Numbered from the stretch's first letter, positions 42,425 to 51,884 are shown. The stretch: 64,000 nt of DNA from Acidovorax sp. HDW3 (GCF_011303755.1 NZ_CP049885.1:2884001-2948000), one strand, 5' to 3'. A program made the numbers and translations. The notes: generated by a model not told the origin, from the letters alone.

Positions 42425-42452
42425 GCGCCAGCAGCTATCAAATAAATAGCAT
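42407..42452. repeat. Palindromic repeat, copy 6 (overlaps the gpx 3' end)
   Basis: CTGGCGCTT/AAGCGCCAG stem (42407-42431) with the gpx TAA in the loop/right arm junction, followed by GCAGCTATCAAATAAATAGC. It lies between gpx and the convergent proQ gene. Confidence 0.8.
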
Positions 42453-42478
42453 TCAAGCCGCTCGACGGCAAGGAACGA

Positions 42479-43201
42479 TCAAGCCGCCTGGCTGCGGCGG
42501 GCCCGCGCCAGGCTTTGCGCCACGGCGCGCGGCGCCATGCCGTACATCTCGGCAAACGCGGCCTCGCTCTGGCCGCTGGCGCTGAAGGCGCGCAGCAGCG
42601 CCTCGTCGCGCGCGCTGCGCTCGGCGGCCTCTTGCAGCGCGGCGTCGAGCACGGCGTTGGCCTTGTCGTCGCGCCCGCGCACCAGGGCGGCGTAGTCCTC
42701 ACGCGTCAGGCCCGAAGCCTCCCAGGCCTGCACGATGCGCTGGCGCAGCTTGGGCGCCAGGTCTTCGGGCGCGCGCAGCTGGCGGCGGCGAAACACCTCC
42801 TGCAGCGCGTGGTACACGTGCTCGGGCGCCAGCGCCTCCACCGGCTGGCCCTGCAGGTCGTGGCGCTGCTGGCCGCCGGCGACCACCGTCAGGTAGCGCG
42901 TGCTGCGTGCGTGCTGCGCCAGTGCTTCCTTGAGCTGGGCCTTGTCGAGCTCGGCGTGGGCCGCCAGCAGGTCTTCAAAAATGCCACGCTTGAGCGGCAG
43001 CGGCGGCTGGCCAAACAGCGCCGGATGCCACTGCGCCAGCTGCGCCAGCAGCGGGTGCTGGCTGCGCGCCGGCGCGGGTGCTGCGCCCGCCTGGGCTGGC
43101 GCCGCACCCCGGCGGCCACGGCCTCGGCGCGCAGACGGTGCAGACGGCGCCGCAGGGCGGGAATCGGTATCAGGGACGGCAGAAGCAGGGGCAGTCGTCA
43201 T
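42479..43201 (-). CDS. proQ: ProQ/FinO-family RNA chaperone
   Basis: 240 residues from ATG 43201 ([13 protein letters not shown]). An Arg/Ala/Pro-rich basic N-terminus (about 1-58; [11 protein letters not shown]) precedes the FinO domain ([41 protein letters not shown]-like HDLQGQPV). A C-terminal extension follows. It binds structured RNAs and mediates sRNA pairing. The frame is open 14 codons further upstream, without family support. It is convergent with gpx and divergent from the chemoreceptor gene. Confidence 0.9.
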   Translation of the reverse strand: MTTAPASAVPDTDSRPAAPSAPSARRGRGRRGAAPAQAGAAPAPARSQHPLLAQLAQWHPALFGQPPLPLKRGIFEDLLAAHAELDKAQLKEALAQHARSTRYLTVVAGGQQRHDLQGQPVEALAPEHVYHALQEVFRRRQLRAPEDLAPKLRQRIVQAWEASGLTREDYAALVRGRDDKANAVLDAALQEAAERSARDEALLRAFSASGQSEAAFAEMYGMAPRAVAQSLARARRSQAA

Positions 43202-43417
43202 GGCGCAGGCACAAGGAGGGAGAGAAAACAAACCCGCCATCATGCCAGTAAAGCCTTTACCCCCAGGCCGCCAGCAGCCTGCAAACCCCGTAGAAACCCT
43301 AGGGCGCCCTCTGTCATTAGAGCGTCAGGTTTGCAACAATTCGTTAGAATTTGTGTAAATAACCCGTTATTTGTTGCACCGCTTGCGGTTTTTGTTTTTC
43401 CGTTTTTGCTCTCCCGT

Positions 43418-45046
43418 ATGTCTTTCGCTCGTTTGAAGCTGGGCCACCGCCTGGCCCTGGATTTTTTCCTCGTCACCCTCGCCGGCTTGCTGGTGGCCTG
43501 GTTTGGCAGCTGGCGCATCACCTCGGTCAGCCAGGAGATGGACGTGCTGGTCAATGACCGCGTCGCCAAGGCGCTGCAGATCAACCAGGTCAAGTCCAAC
43601 ATCAACCAGGTCGCGCGCTCGGTGCGCAACATTTTGCTGCTTGAGCTCGCGTCCGAGCGCCAGGCCGAAGAACGCAACATCAACGACCTGCTGGCGCGCA
43701 ATCTGACGATCCTCGACAGCCTCGAAGGCCGGCTCGCCAGCGCCGACAGCCAGGCCCTGATGCAAAAACTCAAGGCCCTGCGCGCGCCCTACATGCAGAA
43801 GATGCGCGAGACCATCGACATGGCCATGGTCGGGCAGCAGGACATGGCCATCGGGCACCTGTTCACCCAGGTGCGCCCGGTGCAGACAGCGTACTTCACC
43901 GCGCTCGATGAATTCACCGCCCTGCTGGAGCGGCAGATGCAGGACTTCGCCACCCAGACCCAGGCGCAAGCCACCCAGGCCCGCATCGCCATGCTCTCGG
44001 CCTCGGTTCTGGCGGCCCTGGCCGGCGCCGTCATCGCCTTCATTCTCACGCGCTCCATCACCCGAATGCTCGGTGGCGAGCCGCACCAGGCATCGGCCGT
44101 GGCGCAGGAGATTGCGCGCGGCAACCTGGCCGTGGACATGCACATCAAGCCCGGCGACAGCGCCAGCCTGATGGCGCAAATGGCCGCCATGCGCGACAGC
44201 CTGGTGCGCGTCGTCTCCCACGTGCGCCAGGGCAGCGAGACCGTGGCCGCCGCCAGCACGCAGATTGCCGAGGGCAACCACGACCTGTCGGGCCGCACCG
44301 AAACCCAGGCCAGCGCGCTCGAAGAAACCGCCGCCTCCATGGAGCAGCTCGGCGGCGCCGTGCAGCAAAACGCCGCCCACGCCCGCCAGGCCAACCAGCT
44401 GGCGCAGCAAGCCTCGGACATTGCCGGCCAGGGTGGCGCTGCCGTGCAGCAGGTGGTGACGACCATGACCGGCATCGCGCAGTCGAGCCAGAAGATGGCC
44501 GACATCATCCAGGTGATCGACGCCATCGCCTTCCAGACCAACATCCTGGCGCTCAACGCCGCCGTCGAAGCCGCACGCGCAGGCGAGCAGGGCCGGGGCT
44601 TTGCCGTCGTCGCCAGCGAGGTGCGCCAGCTCGCCGGCCGCAGCGCCGAGGCCGCCAAAGAAATCAAGCAGCTGATCGACGCCAACGTCACCCAGGTGCA
44701 AGCGGGCCACCAGCAGGTGCAGCAAGCGGGCCGCACCATGGACGACGTGGTGCAGGGCATCACCCGCGTTGCCAGCATCATGGGCGAGATCAGCGCTGCC
44801 AGCCACGAGCAAAGCGCCGGCGTCGGCCAAGTGGGCGAGGCCGTGGTGCAAATGGACCAGACGACGCAGCAAAACGCCGCCCTGGTCGAAGAAATGTCCG
44901 CCGCCGCGCACAGCCTGCGCCAGCAAGCGCAAGACCTGGTGCAGGCCGTGGCCGCGTTCGAGCTGCCGCACGACGGCCACCCCAGCAGCAGCGCCGCCGC
45001 GCCGCGCCGCCTGCCCGCGCAACGCCCGGCACTGCAGCTCGGTTGA
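43418..45046 (+). CDS. Methyl-accepting chemotaxis protein
   Basis: 542 residues from ATG 43418 ([20 protein letters not shown]). TM1 (about 12-32), a four-helix-bundle periplasmic sensor, TM2 (about 190-212), HAMP, and an MA domain with the conserved hairpin tip ([20 protein letters not shown]) are present. Methylation-type Gln/Glu-Ala patterns flank it ([18 protein letters not shown]). No C-terminal CheR-tether pentapeptide; the protein ends RPALQLG. Ligand unknown. No che genes are next to it. The frame upstream runs antisense through proQ and is not coding. Confidence 0.95.
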   Translation: MSFARLKLGHRLALDFFLVTLAGLLVAWFGSWRITSVSQEMDVLVNDRVAKALQINQVKSNINQVARSVRNILLLELASERQAEERNINDLLARNLTILDSLEGRLASADSQALMQKLKALRAPYMQKMRETIDMAMVGQQDMAIGHLFTQVRPVQTAYFTALDEFTALLERQMQDFATQTQAQATQARIAMLSASVLAALAGAVIAFILTRSITRMLGGEPHQASAVAQEIARGNLAVDMHIKPGDSASLMAQMAAMRDSLVRVVSHVRQGSETVAAASTQIAEGNHDLSGRTETQASALEETAASMEQLGGAVQQNAAHARQANQLAQQASDIAGQGGAAVQQVVTTMTGIAQSSQKMADIIQVIDAIAFQTNILALNAAVEAARAGEQGRGFAVVASEVRQLAGRSAEAAKEIKQLIDANVTQVQAGHQQVQQAGRTMDDVVQGITRVASIMGEISAASHEQSAGVGQVGEAVVQMDQTTQQNAALVEEMSAAAHSLRQQAQDLVQAVAAFELPHDGHPSSSAAAPRRLPAQRPALQLG

Positions 45047-45100
45047 TGGCGCGCAACGAATACCCAATCCCCATCCGGCCCCACGGATAGGGACCGGATA

Positions 45101-46102
45101 ATGGCGGGCATGACGCCCGCTGCCGCCACCGTCCACCACCGCCTGCGCCGCCTCGGCCGCGCGCTGCTGGCTGCGGCCACCGTGGCGCTGGCGGCCTGCA
45201 GCCCGGCCTACCAGCCGCCCCTGATGGTGGGGGCCAACACCTGGATTGGCTACGAACCTCTGTTCCTGGCGCGCGAGCAAGGCTGGCTCGACGGCCACAA
45301 CCTGCGCCTGGTGGAGCTGGCATCGAGCAGCCAGACCATGGACGCGCTGCGCGCCGGCCAGCTCGACCTGGCGGGCCTGACCCTCGACGAAGTCCTGACC
45401 CTGCAGCAAGAAGGCGTGCCGCTGGTCGCCATCTGGGTGCTCAACGTCTCCAACGGCGCCGACGCCGTGGTCGCCCGCAAACGCGTGCCCGACCTGCAGG
45501 CCCTGCTTGGCCAGCGCATCGGCGTCGAACAGACCGCCCTGGGGGCCTTCGTCCTCGACGCCGCGCTGCGGCAAGCGGGGCTGCGCAGCGACGAGGTGCG
45601 CATCGTCGCCCTGCCCATCGACGAGCACCTGGGCGCCTGGCGCAGCGGCCAGGTCGATGCCCTGGTCACCTTCGACCCCATTCGCCAGGCCCTGCTGCAA
45701 GAAGGCGGGCACGACCTGTTCGACAGCCGCGCCATGCCCGACCAGATCGTCGATGTGCTGGTGGCACGCCCGAGCGCCCTGCAATGCTGCAGCGCCCGCA
45801 TTGCCGCGCTGCTCGCCGGCCAGCAGCGCGCCCTGCGCCACCTGCAAACACAGCCCCAGGCCGCCCAGGCGCAAATCGCCCAGCGCCTGGGCCTGCAGCC
45901 GCAGGACATTGCCCGCAGCCTGGCCCATGTGGAGCTGCCCAACGCCCACGCCAACACCTTGCTGCTGCGCGGCCCCGAACCAGCGCTGGCGCGCAGCGCC
46001 GAACACCTGGGCCAGCTCATGCAAGAGCGCGGCCTGCTGGCCGCAGCGCCGCACGGCGCGCAACTGTTTGACGCCCGCTTCACCCCCTCCGACCGGCCAT
46101 GA
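45101..46102 (+). CDS. Solute-binding lipoprotein (NMT1/SsuA/ThiY-like)
   Basis: 333 residues. The signal carries lipobox LAAC (Cys near residue 33), so it is probably anchored to a membrane facing the periplasm. The fold is class II binding protein: VGANTWIGYEPLFLAREQGWL, LAGLTLDEVL, LLGQRIGVEQTALGAFVLDAAL, DALVTFDP. Such proteins bind sulfonates, pyrimidine precursors or similar small molecules. No permease or ATPase gene is adjacent; instead the stop overlaps the ATG of a GGDEF-EAL protein (ATGA at 46099-46102). I infer a sensory role coupled to that enzyme. Confidence 0.88.
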   Translation: MAGMTPAAATVHHRLRRLGRALLAAATVALAACSPAYQPPLMVGANTWIGYEPLFLAREQGWLDGHNLRLVELASSSQTMDALRAGQLDLAGLTLDEVLTLQQEGVPLVAIWVLNVSNGADAVVARKRVPDLQALLGQRIGVEQTALGAFVLDAALRQAGLRSDEVRIVALPIDEHLGAWRSGQVDALVTFDPIRQALLQEGGHDLFDSRAMPDQIVDVLVARPSALQCCSARIAALLAGQQRALRHLQTQPQAAQAQIAQRLGLQPQDIARSLAHVELPNAHANTLLLRGPEPALARSAEHLGQLMQERGLLAAAPHGAQLFDARFTPSDRP

Positions 46103-48660
46103 CAGACCGCCCCACCCCGCCACTGCGCCCGCTGCGCACCATCCGCCTGCAGCTGTGGCTGCCCCTGTTGCTGCTGGTCGTGAGCCTGGCCAGCATGGCG
46201 GTACTGGCCGCGCTGCAGCAGCGTGAGCACCACCAGGCGCTGCAGCAATTTGCCCACCAGACGGCGCACGAGCAGCTGCTGGCCACCCGGCGCGCGCTGG
46301 AGACCACGCTGCGCCGCAGCGACGGCAGCGGGCTCGACGCCGCCTTGGCGCCGCTCGGGCTCGATCCCAGCGTTGCCCACGCCGTGTTCAGCGACGACCA
46401 AGGCATGGTGCGCGCCGCCACGCGCTTTGCCTGGCGCGGCCAGGCCGTGAGCAGCCTGGCGCAGTACCCCGGCGCCGACACCACCGCACGCCTGGCGCAA
46501 GGCAGCGCCACGCTGCTGCTCAGCGCCGACGGCCTGCAACTGACCGCCCTGGCCCCCGTCACCCTGCACCCGCAGGCGAGCCAGATGCGCACCGACAAGC
46601 CCGGCATGTTGTGGCTGCAATACGACCTGCGCCCGCTGGCACAGCAGGCACAGCACCGCCTGCAAGAGCAAGCGCTGTGGCTCGCTGGCGTGCTGCTGCT
46701 GGCCGCCTTGCTGCTGCTGGGCCTGCTGCACTGGGCGGTGCTGCGCCCGGTGGCCGCGCTGCGCAGCGCCATGGCACGCATTGGCAGCGGCGATTTTGAG
46801 CAGCTGCCGCAGTGGCGCGGCGCGGGCGAGTTTGCCGACCTCGGCCATGCCCTGGCCCGCATGGCGCACCGGCTGCAAGACAGCGCCCGCAGCCTGGCCG
46901 AAAAAGAGCAGCGCTACCGCCAGCTCTCGGACTCGGCGTTCGAGGCCATCGTGCTGCACAGCAATGGCGTCATCGTGGACGCCAACCAGGCCGCCGACGA
47001 GCTCATGGCCGTGCCCCCGGGCGGCCTGGTGGGCCTGCCCATGCTGCAATTCGTGGCCGAGCACGACCACCCCATCACCCGGCTGCGCACCGGCAGCGGC
47101 GCCGAGGGCCTGTGGGAAGTCGATCTGCGCGACGCCAACGGCCAGATCATCCCGGTGGAATGCAGCGTGCGCCAACGCCATGAAGGCGCGCAGGCGGTGC
47201 GCGCCGTGGCCGTGCGCGACATCCGTGCGCGCCTGGCGGCAGAGGCCGAGATCCGCCAGCTGGCGCACTACGACGCCCTCACCGGCCTGCCCAACCGGCG
47301 CTTCATCCTCGACCAGGTGCAGCAGGAGCTGGCCGAAGTCGAGCGCCACCCGCGCCGCGCGGCGCTGGCGGCGTTCAACCTCAATGCGTTCCAGGGCATC
47401 AACGACTCCCTGGGCATGGCAGCGGGCGACGCCGTGCTGCGCACCATGGCGCGGCGCCTGAGCGCCCTGCTCGGCCCCGGTCAGACCCTGGCGCGCGTCG
47501 ATGGCGACACCTTTGCCCTGCTGCTGACCGACCTTGGCGGCGACCTGCAGGCCGCCTCCACCCAGGCCGCGCGCAGCATCGAGCAGCTGCTGCTGGCCGT
47601 GGCCGAACCGCTGGAGCAGCAAGGCCAGGTGCTGCACCTGAGCGCGGGCGCCGGCGTGGTCATGATCCCCAACGACAGCCGCGACCCGCCCGAGCTGCTG
47701 CGCGAGGCCGAAACCGCCATGCACCAGGCCAAGGCCACGGGCGACGCGCGCGTGCGCTTTTTTGCCCACGCCCTGCAAGAGGCGGCCAGCGAGCGCCTGG
47801 CGCTGCGCAACGACCTGCGCCTGGCGCTGGGCAGCGCCCCCGCAGCGGCGCAGCAACTGCTGCTGCACTACCAACCGCAAGTGGGCGCGGACGGCTCCTT
47901 GCTCGGCGTTGAAGCCCTGGTGCGCTGGCAGCACCCCCGGCGCGGCCTGGTGGCGCCGGGCCAGTTCATCCCCGAGGCCGAGGCCAGCGGCCTGATCGTG
48001 CCCCTGGGCCAGTGGGTGCTTGAAGAGGCCGTGGCCTGCCTGCAGCGCTGGCAGGCGGCGGGCCACCCCTGGGCGGCCCAGTTGACGATGGCGGTCAACG
48101 TCAGCCCGCGCCAGTTCCGCGAGCCTGACTTCATCGCCCGCGTGGAAGACCTGCTCGCGCATGTGGACGTGCGCGCCCTGTCGCTGGAACTGGAGCTGAC
48201 CGAGAGCGTGGTCGCCGACGACCTGGAAGCAACGCTGGAGAAAATGCAGGCCCTGCGCCGCCACGGCCTGCGCTTTGCGCTCGACGACTTTGGCACCGGC
48301 TACTCCAGCCTGGCCTACCTCAAGCGCCTGCCGATCGACACGCTCAAGATCGACCGCTCCTTCGTCATGGACATCGACGCCCCGGCAAAGGCACAAGGCG
48401 GCAAACGCCCGGCGGTGCTGATCGACGCCATCGTCGCCATGGCGCACCAGCTGGACCTGCGCGTGCTCGCCGAAGGCGTGGAAACGCCCACGCAGCTGGC
48501 CAAGCTGGTGCAGTCGGGCTGCGATATTTTTCAGGGCTACCACTTCAGCCGGCCCCTGCCCGAGGCCGCACTCGCCGCCTGGGCTACGGCGTCAACGCCC
48601 GATCGAGCAGCTCCACCCAATGGCGCACCGGCGTCTGCGTGCCCGCCTGTAGGTGCGTGA
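46099..48660 (+). CDS. Membrane PAS-GGDEF-EAL protein (probable c-di-GMP phosphodiesterase)
   Basis: 853 residues. TM1 (about 14-36), a periplasmic domain (about 37-190), TM2 (about 192-216), HAMP, PAS (about 270-385), GGDEF (about 395-550) and EAL (about 565-830). The GGDEF site is degenerate (LARVDGDTFALLL), so cyclase activity is unlikely; the EAL site is intact (GVEALVRW, ELTESVV, LDDFGTGYSSL, KIDRSFV), so it probably hydrolyses c-di-GMP. It is translationally coupled to the preceding binding protein, which may be its periplasmic input. Its 3' end overlaps the convergent glcF by 77 nt. Confidence 0.93.
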   Translation: MTDRPTPPLRPLRTIRLQLWLPLLLLVVSLASMAVLAALQQREHHQALQQFAHQTAHEQLLATRRALETTLRRSDGSGLDAALAPLGLDPSVAHAVFSDDQGMVRAATRFAWRGQAVSSLAQYPGADTTARLAQGSATLLLSADGLQLTALAPVTLHPQASQMRTDKPGMLWLQYDLRPLAQQAQHRLQEQALWLAGVLLLAALLLLGLLHWAVLRPVAALRSAMARIGSGDFEQLPQWRGAGEFADLGHALARMAHRLQDSARSLAEKEQRYRQLSDSAFEAIVLHSNGVIVDANQAADELMAVPPGGLVGLPMLQFVAEHDHPITRLRTGSGAEGLWEVDLRDANGQIIPVECSVRQRHEGAQAVRAVAVRDIRARLAAEAEIRQLAHYDALTGLPNRRFILDQVQQELAEVERHPRRAALAAFNLNAFQGINDSLGMAAGDAVLRTMARRLSALLGPGQTLARVDGDTFALLLTDLGGDLQAASTQAARSIEQLLLAVAEPLEQQGQVLHLSAGAGVVMIPNDSRDPPELLREAETAMHQAKATGDARVRFFAHALQEAASERLALRNDLRLALGSAPAAAQQLLLHYQPQVGADGSLLGVEALVRWQHPRRGLVAPGQFIPEAEASGLIVPLGQWVLEEAVACLQRWQAAGHPWAAQLTMAVNVSPRQFREPDFIARVEDLLAHVDVRALSLELELTESVVADDLEATLEKMQALRRHGLRFALDDFGTGYSSLAYLKRLPIDTLKIDRSFVMDIDAPAKAQGGKRPAVLIDAIVAMAHQLDLRVLAEGVETPTQLAKLVQSGCDIFQGYHFSRPLPEAALAAWATASTPDRAAPPNGAPASACPPVGA

Positions 48661-49810
48661 TGCAGCCCACGTTGGCGCTGGCGATCACCGTCGGCGCCAG
48701 CGCCTGCAAGTGCCCGAGCTTGCGCGCGCGCAGCTGCTGCGACAAGGCCGCCTGCAGCACCGAATAGGTGCCGGCCGAGCCGCAGCACAGGTGCGATTCG
48801 GCCGGTAGCTGCAGCTCAAAGCCGAGCAGGCGCAAATACTTTTCCACCCCGCCGCGCAGCTGCTGCCCGTGCTGCAGGGTGCAGGGCGGGTGCCAGGCGA
48901 CCACGCCCTCGGGGCGCCGGTGCAGGCGCTCACGCAGCAGCGGTACGAGCTCGGGCAGCAGCTCCGACAGGTCGCGCGTGAGGCTGCTCACGCGCGCGGC
49001 GCGGGCGGCGTACTGCGCATCGTGGCGCAGCAGGTGGCCGTATTCCTTGACCGTGACGCCGCAGCCCGAGGCGTTCATCACCACATATTCGACCGCGCCG
49101 GACTCGATGGACGGCCACCAGGCGTCGATGTTGGCGCGCATCTGCGCCAGGCCACCGTCCTGGTCGTTGAGGTGGAACTTGACGGCGCCGCAGCAGCCGG
49201 CCTCGGGCGCCACCACGGCCTCGATGGCGGCGGCGTCGAGCACGCGCACCGTGGCGTCGTGGATGTTGGGCGCCAGCGCCGGCTGCACGCAGCCCGCCAG
49301 CAGCAGCACCTTGCGCGCATGGCCGCCGCTGGGCAGCGGGCGGCGCGGCGGCGGCGCCGGCACCTTGGCGCGCACGCCCTCGGGCAGCGCAGCGCGCAGC
49401 GCCTGGCCCAGCTGCAGCGCGGGGGCGAACAGGGGCGAGTTCAGCCCCTCTTTGAGCGCCCAGCGCGCCACGCGCTCGCCCAGCGGGCGCGGCACCTGCG
49501 CATCGACCAGGCGCCGACCAATGTCAAGCAGCTGGCCGTACTGCACGCCGCTGGGGCAGGTGCTTTCGCAGTTGCGGCAGGTCAGGCAGCGGTCGAGGTG
49601 CAGCTGCGTCTTGCGCGTGGGCGTCTGGCCTTCGAGCACCTGCTTGATGAGGTAGATGCGCCCGCGCGGGCCGTCGAGCTCGTCGCCCAGCAGCTGGTAG
49701 GTCGGGCAGGTGGCGGTGCAAAAGCCGCAGTGCACGCACTGGCGCAGGATGGCTTCGGCTTCCTGGCCCTCGGGCTGGCCTTGGTAGGCGGGGGCGAGTT
49801 GGGTTTGCAT
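48584..49810 (-). CDS. glcF: Glycolate oxidase iron-sulfur subunit
   Basis: 408 residues. Two 4Fe-4S motifs are visible: CVHCGFCTATCP (about 26-37) and CLTCRNCESTCPSG. Two CCG-type Cys-rich domains follow (GCVQPA, EAGCCGAVKFHLN, LCCGSAGTYSVLQ). It passes electrons from the flavin subunits GlcD/GlcE to the membrane. It is the last gene of a glcE-DUF1275-glcF set and overlaps the end of the GGDEF-EAL gene by 77 nt on the opposite strand. Confidence 0.94.
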   Translation of the reverse strand: MQTQLAPAYQGQPEGQEAEAILRQCVHCGFCTATCPTYQLLGDELDGPRGRIYLIKQVLEGQTPTRKTQLHLDRCLTCRNCESTCPSGVQYGQLLDIGRRLVDAQVPRPLGERVARWALKEGLNSPLFAPALQLGQALRAALPEGVRAKVPAPPPRRPLPSGGHARKVLLLAGCVQPALAPNIHDATVRVLDAAAIEAVVAPEAGCCGAVKFHLNDQDGGLAQMRANIDAWWPSIESGAVEYVVMNASGCGVTVKEYGHLLRHDAQYAARAARVSSLTRDLSELLPELVPLLRERLHRRPEGVVAWHPPCTLQHGQQLRGGVEKYLRLLGFELQLPAESHLCCGSAGTYSVLQAALSQQLRARKLGHLQALAPTVIASANVGCITHLQAGTQTPVRHWVELLDRALTP

Positions 49811-49828
49811 GGGGGCAGTCCTTGGGTT

Positions 49829-50626
49829 TTAGGCCAGGGGCGGGGGCAGGCCCTCGGGGTCGCGCGTGCGCCACTCGCGCAGCGCGGCGCGCAGGCGCCG
49901 GCGGTCGCGCCACAGCGGCGGCAGCGCCAGCAGCAGCAGCACCAGCGCCAGCGGCACGACGCAGATGAAGCCCAGGTACTTGAAGCCTGCCGCCCCGGTG
50001 ATGCCGCCGGCCAGAAAGCTGACCAGCAGCGTCGCGTGCAGCCACAGGCGCTCGCGGTTGGCACGCACCTGCTGCTGCGGCGGGGCGCCGCTTTTGTTCC
50101 AGAACAGCGCCTTGCCCAGCTCTATGCCCAGGTCGGTGACGGTGCCGGTGACGTGGGTGGTGCGAATCTGCGCCGACGACATCTTGGTGACGACGGCGTT
50201 TTGCAGCCCCATCAGAAACGCCAGCAGCAGCACCGTCAGCGGCACGGCAAAGGGCGTCGGCCAGCTCAGGGTGATGGCGCCCATCAGGCCAAAGAGCAGC
50301 AGCAGCACGGCTTCGATGAACAGCGGCAGCGCGTAGGTGCTGCGCAGGTGGCGGTGGCGCGCCCAGTGCACCATGATGGCGGTGGTGCCGGCGCCCGACA
50401 TGAAGGCCCAGAGCGCCCCGATCGCCCCCAGCACCAGCTTGACGTTGCCCAGCACCAGGTGGTCGGCCAGCATGGCAACGATGCCCGTCATGTGCGAGGT
50501 GTAGAGGCTGACGACCAAAAAACCGCCCGCGTTGACCGCGCCGGCGTTAAAGGCCAGCAGCAGGCCCAGGTTGCGATTGCCCGCCACCGTGCGGCGGCGA
50601 TCCATGAGGTGGCGCAGACTGCGCAT
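49829..50626 (-). CDS. DUF1275 (YoaK-like) membrane protein
   Basis: 265 residues with six to seven TM helices. Family features: AFNAGAVNAGGFLVV, SHMTGIVAMLADH, and MGLQNAVVTKMSSAQIRTTHVTGTVTDLG. The function of the family is not established. It is inserted between glcE and glcF, 20 nt from glcE and 18 nt from glcF, so it is very likely cotranscribed with them and may take part in glycolate transport or sensing. Confidence 0.92.
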   Translation of the reverse strand: MRSLRHLMDRRRTVAGNRNLGLLLAFNAGAVNAGGFLVVSLYTSHMTGIVAMLADHLVLGNVKLVLGAIGALWAFMSGAGTTAIMVHWARHRHLRSTYALPLFIEAVLLLLFGLMGAITLSWPTPFAVPLTVLLLAFLMGLQNAVVTKMSSAQIRTTHVTGTVTDLGIELGKALFWNKSGAPPQQQVRANRERLWLHATLLVSFLAGGITGAAGFKYLGFICVVPLALVLLLLALPPLWRDRRRLRAALREWRTRDPEGLPPPLA

Positions 50627-50646
50627 GAAAGCTCCCTGCCCCGCCG

Positions 50647-51759
50647 TCAGGCAAACAGGCCCGCCGGGTCAAACGCCTGGCGCACCCGCTCCTGGAGCTT
50701 TGCCAGGGCCGTATTTTTTACATCAAAATGGGCTGTAGCGCTTATCTGGCAAGCGCTAGCAGCTATGAAAAGTATAGCACTACCACCCACTGCAGCAGCC
50801 GCCGCCTGCAGCGCTGCGCCGGCCTCGGGCGGGGCTTGCAGCCAGCGCTGCGCGCCGTGCCACTCGATCAGCGGCGCGCCCACGTCCGGGGGCAGCAGCA
50901 GCGGCGCAGCGCTGTCGGGCACCGACAGGCGCCACAGCGCGTGCCCGGGCGCGCGCTGCGCAAACCAGGGCAGGGTCTGCTCGGCGCAGGCTTGCCAGGC
51001 CAGCGCGGCCTGGGCGTCGTCCAGGCGCTCGCCGCCCAGGTGGGTGCAGGCGGCCTGCACCGCCGCACGGGCGCCACGCAGGCGCACATACAGCTGACCC
51101 TGGCCCTGGCCGGGCTCCCAGCGGCTGGCGTTGAGCGGCAGCGGCTGGCCGCACCAGGCGTTGAGCCACTGCAGCGCCTGGGCCTGGCTGCAGTCCAGGC
51201 GCAGCGTGGCCTCGGCCGGGGCCTGCGCCAGCACTTTGAGGCTGACCTCGGTCAGCACCCCCAGCCGCCCCCAGCTGCCCGCCATCAGGCGCGAGATGTC
51301 GTAGCCGGCGACGTTTTTCATCACCTGGCCGCCAAAGCGCAGGTGCTCGGCACGGCCATTGATGAGGCGCACGCCCAGCACGTAGTCGCGCACCGCGCCC
51401 ACGCTGGCGCGCGCCGGCCCCGAGAGCCCGGCAGCGACCATGCCGCCGACGGTGGCGCCGGGGCCAAAATGCGGCGGCTCGAACGGCAGGCATTGGCCGC
51501 TGGCCGCCAGCAGCGCCTGCACCTGGGCCAGCGGCGTGCCCGCGCCGGCGGTGACGACCAGCTCGCTGGGCTCGTAGGCGACGATGCCACACAGCGCCCG
51601 GGTATCGAGCACCGCGTCCGCCTCGGTCGCCGCTGCCGGCGCCGCCCAAGGCCGGGCGGCGTAAAAGTCCTTGCTGCCGCTGCCGCGCACGCGCAGCCGG
51701 CAGTGCGTGGCCAGGGCGGTGCGTACGCATTCCAGGGTTTGGGTCACAGCGTTATCCAT
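50647..51759 (-). CDS. glcE: Glycolate oxidase FAD-binding subunit GlcE
   Basis: 370 residues from ATG 51759 (MDNAVTQTLECVRTAL). The FAD-binding type 4 fold is seen in LRVRGSGSKDFY, ELVVTAGAGTPLAQVQ and PGATVGGMVAAGLSGPARA. With GlcD and GlcF it oxidises glycolate to glyoxylate. About 20 residues near the C-terminus (AILFIAASACQISATAHF) are encoded by a copy of the palindromic repeat (50725-50780), before the family-like ending RVRQAFDPAGLFA. glcD is not in the window; the next gene upstream is a divergent GGDEF protein. Confidence 0.92.
   Translation of the reverse strand: MDNAVTQTLECVRTALATHCRLRVRGSGSKDFYAARPWAAPAAATEADAVLDTRALCGIVAYEPSELVVTAGAGTPLAQVQALLAASGQCLPFEPPHFGPGATVGGMVAAGLSGPARASVGAVRDYVLGVRLINGRAEHLRFGGQVMKNVAGYDISRLMAGSWGRLGVLTEVSLKVLAQAPAEATLRLDCSQAQALQWLNAWCGQPLPLNASRWEPGQGQGQLYVRLRGARAAVQAACTHLGGERLDDAQAALAWQACAEQTLPWFAQRAPGHALWRLSVPDSAAPLLLPPDVGAPLIEWHGAQRWLQAPPEAGAALQAAAAAVGGSAILFIAASACQISATAHFDVKNTALAKLQERVRQAFDPAGLFA
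50725..50780. repeat. Palindromic repeat, copy 7, inside glcE coding sequence
   Basis: Stem TAGCGCTT/AAGCGCTA (50736-50758) and mini-hairpin GCTAT/ATAGC (50762-50778), with the same TTTTGATG and GGGCTGTAGC flanks as the other copies. It is read in frame as part of GlcE. Confidence 0.82.
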
Positions 51760-51884
51760 GACCAAGATCGTAGCGCCAGTGCCAGCGCTGGCGCCCAACC
51801 CTGCCCATAATCATCCATGGCGCGCAAGGGGCGCGCGCCAGCGGTTTTGCCACCCACCACCGGCCCCATGGAGGCACCCCCATC

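Noticed and set aside
46099-48660. Active diguanylate cyclase in the GGDEF-EAL protein
   Set aside because: The GGDEF signature is replaced by DGDTF, so cyclase activity is unlikely; it is called a probable phosphodiesterase.
51868-51884. ATG at 51868 as start of the diguanylate cyclase
   Set aside because: It is out of frame with the GGDEF coding frame; the GTG at 51885 with a GGAGG upstream is used.
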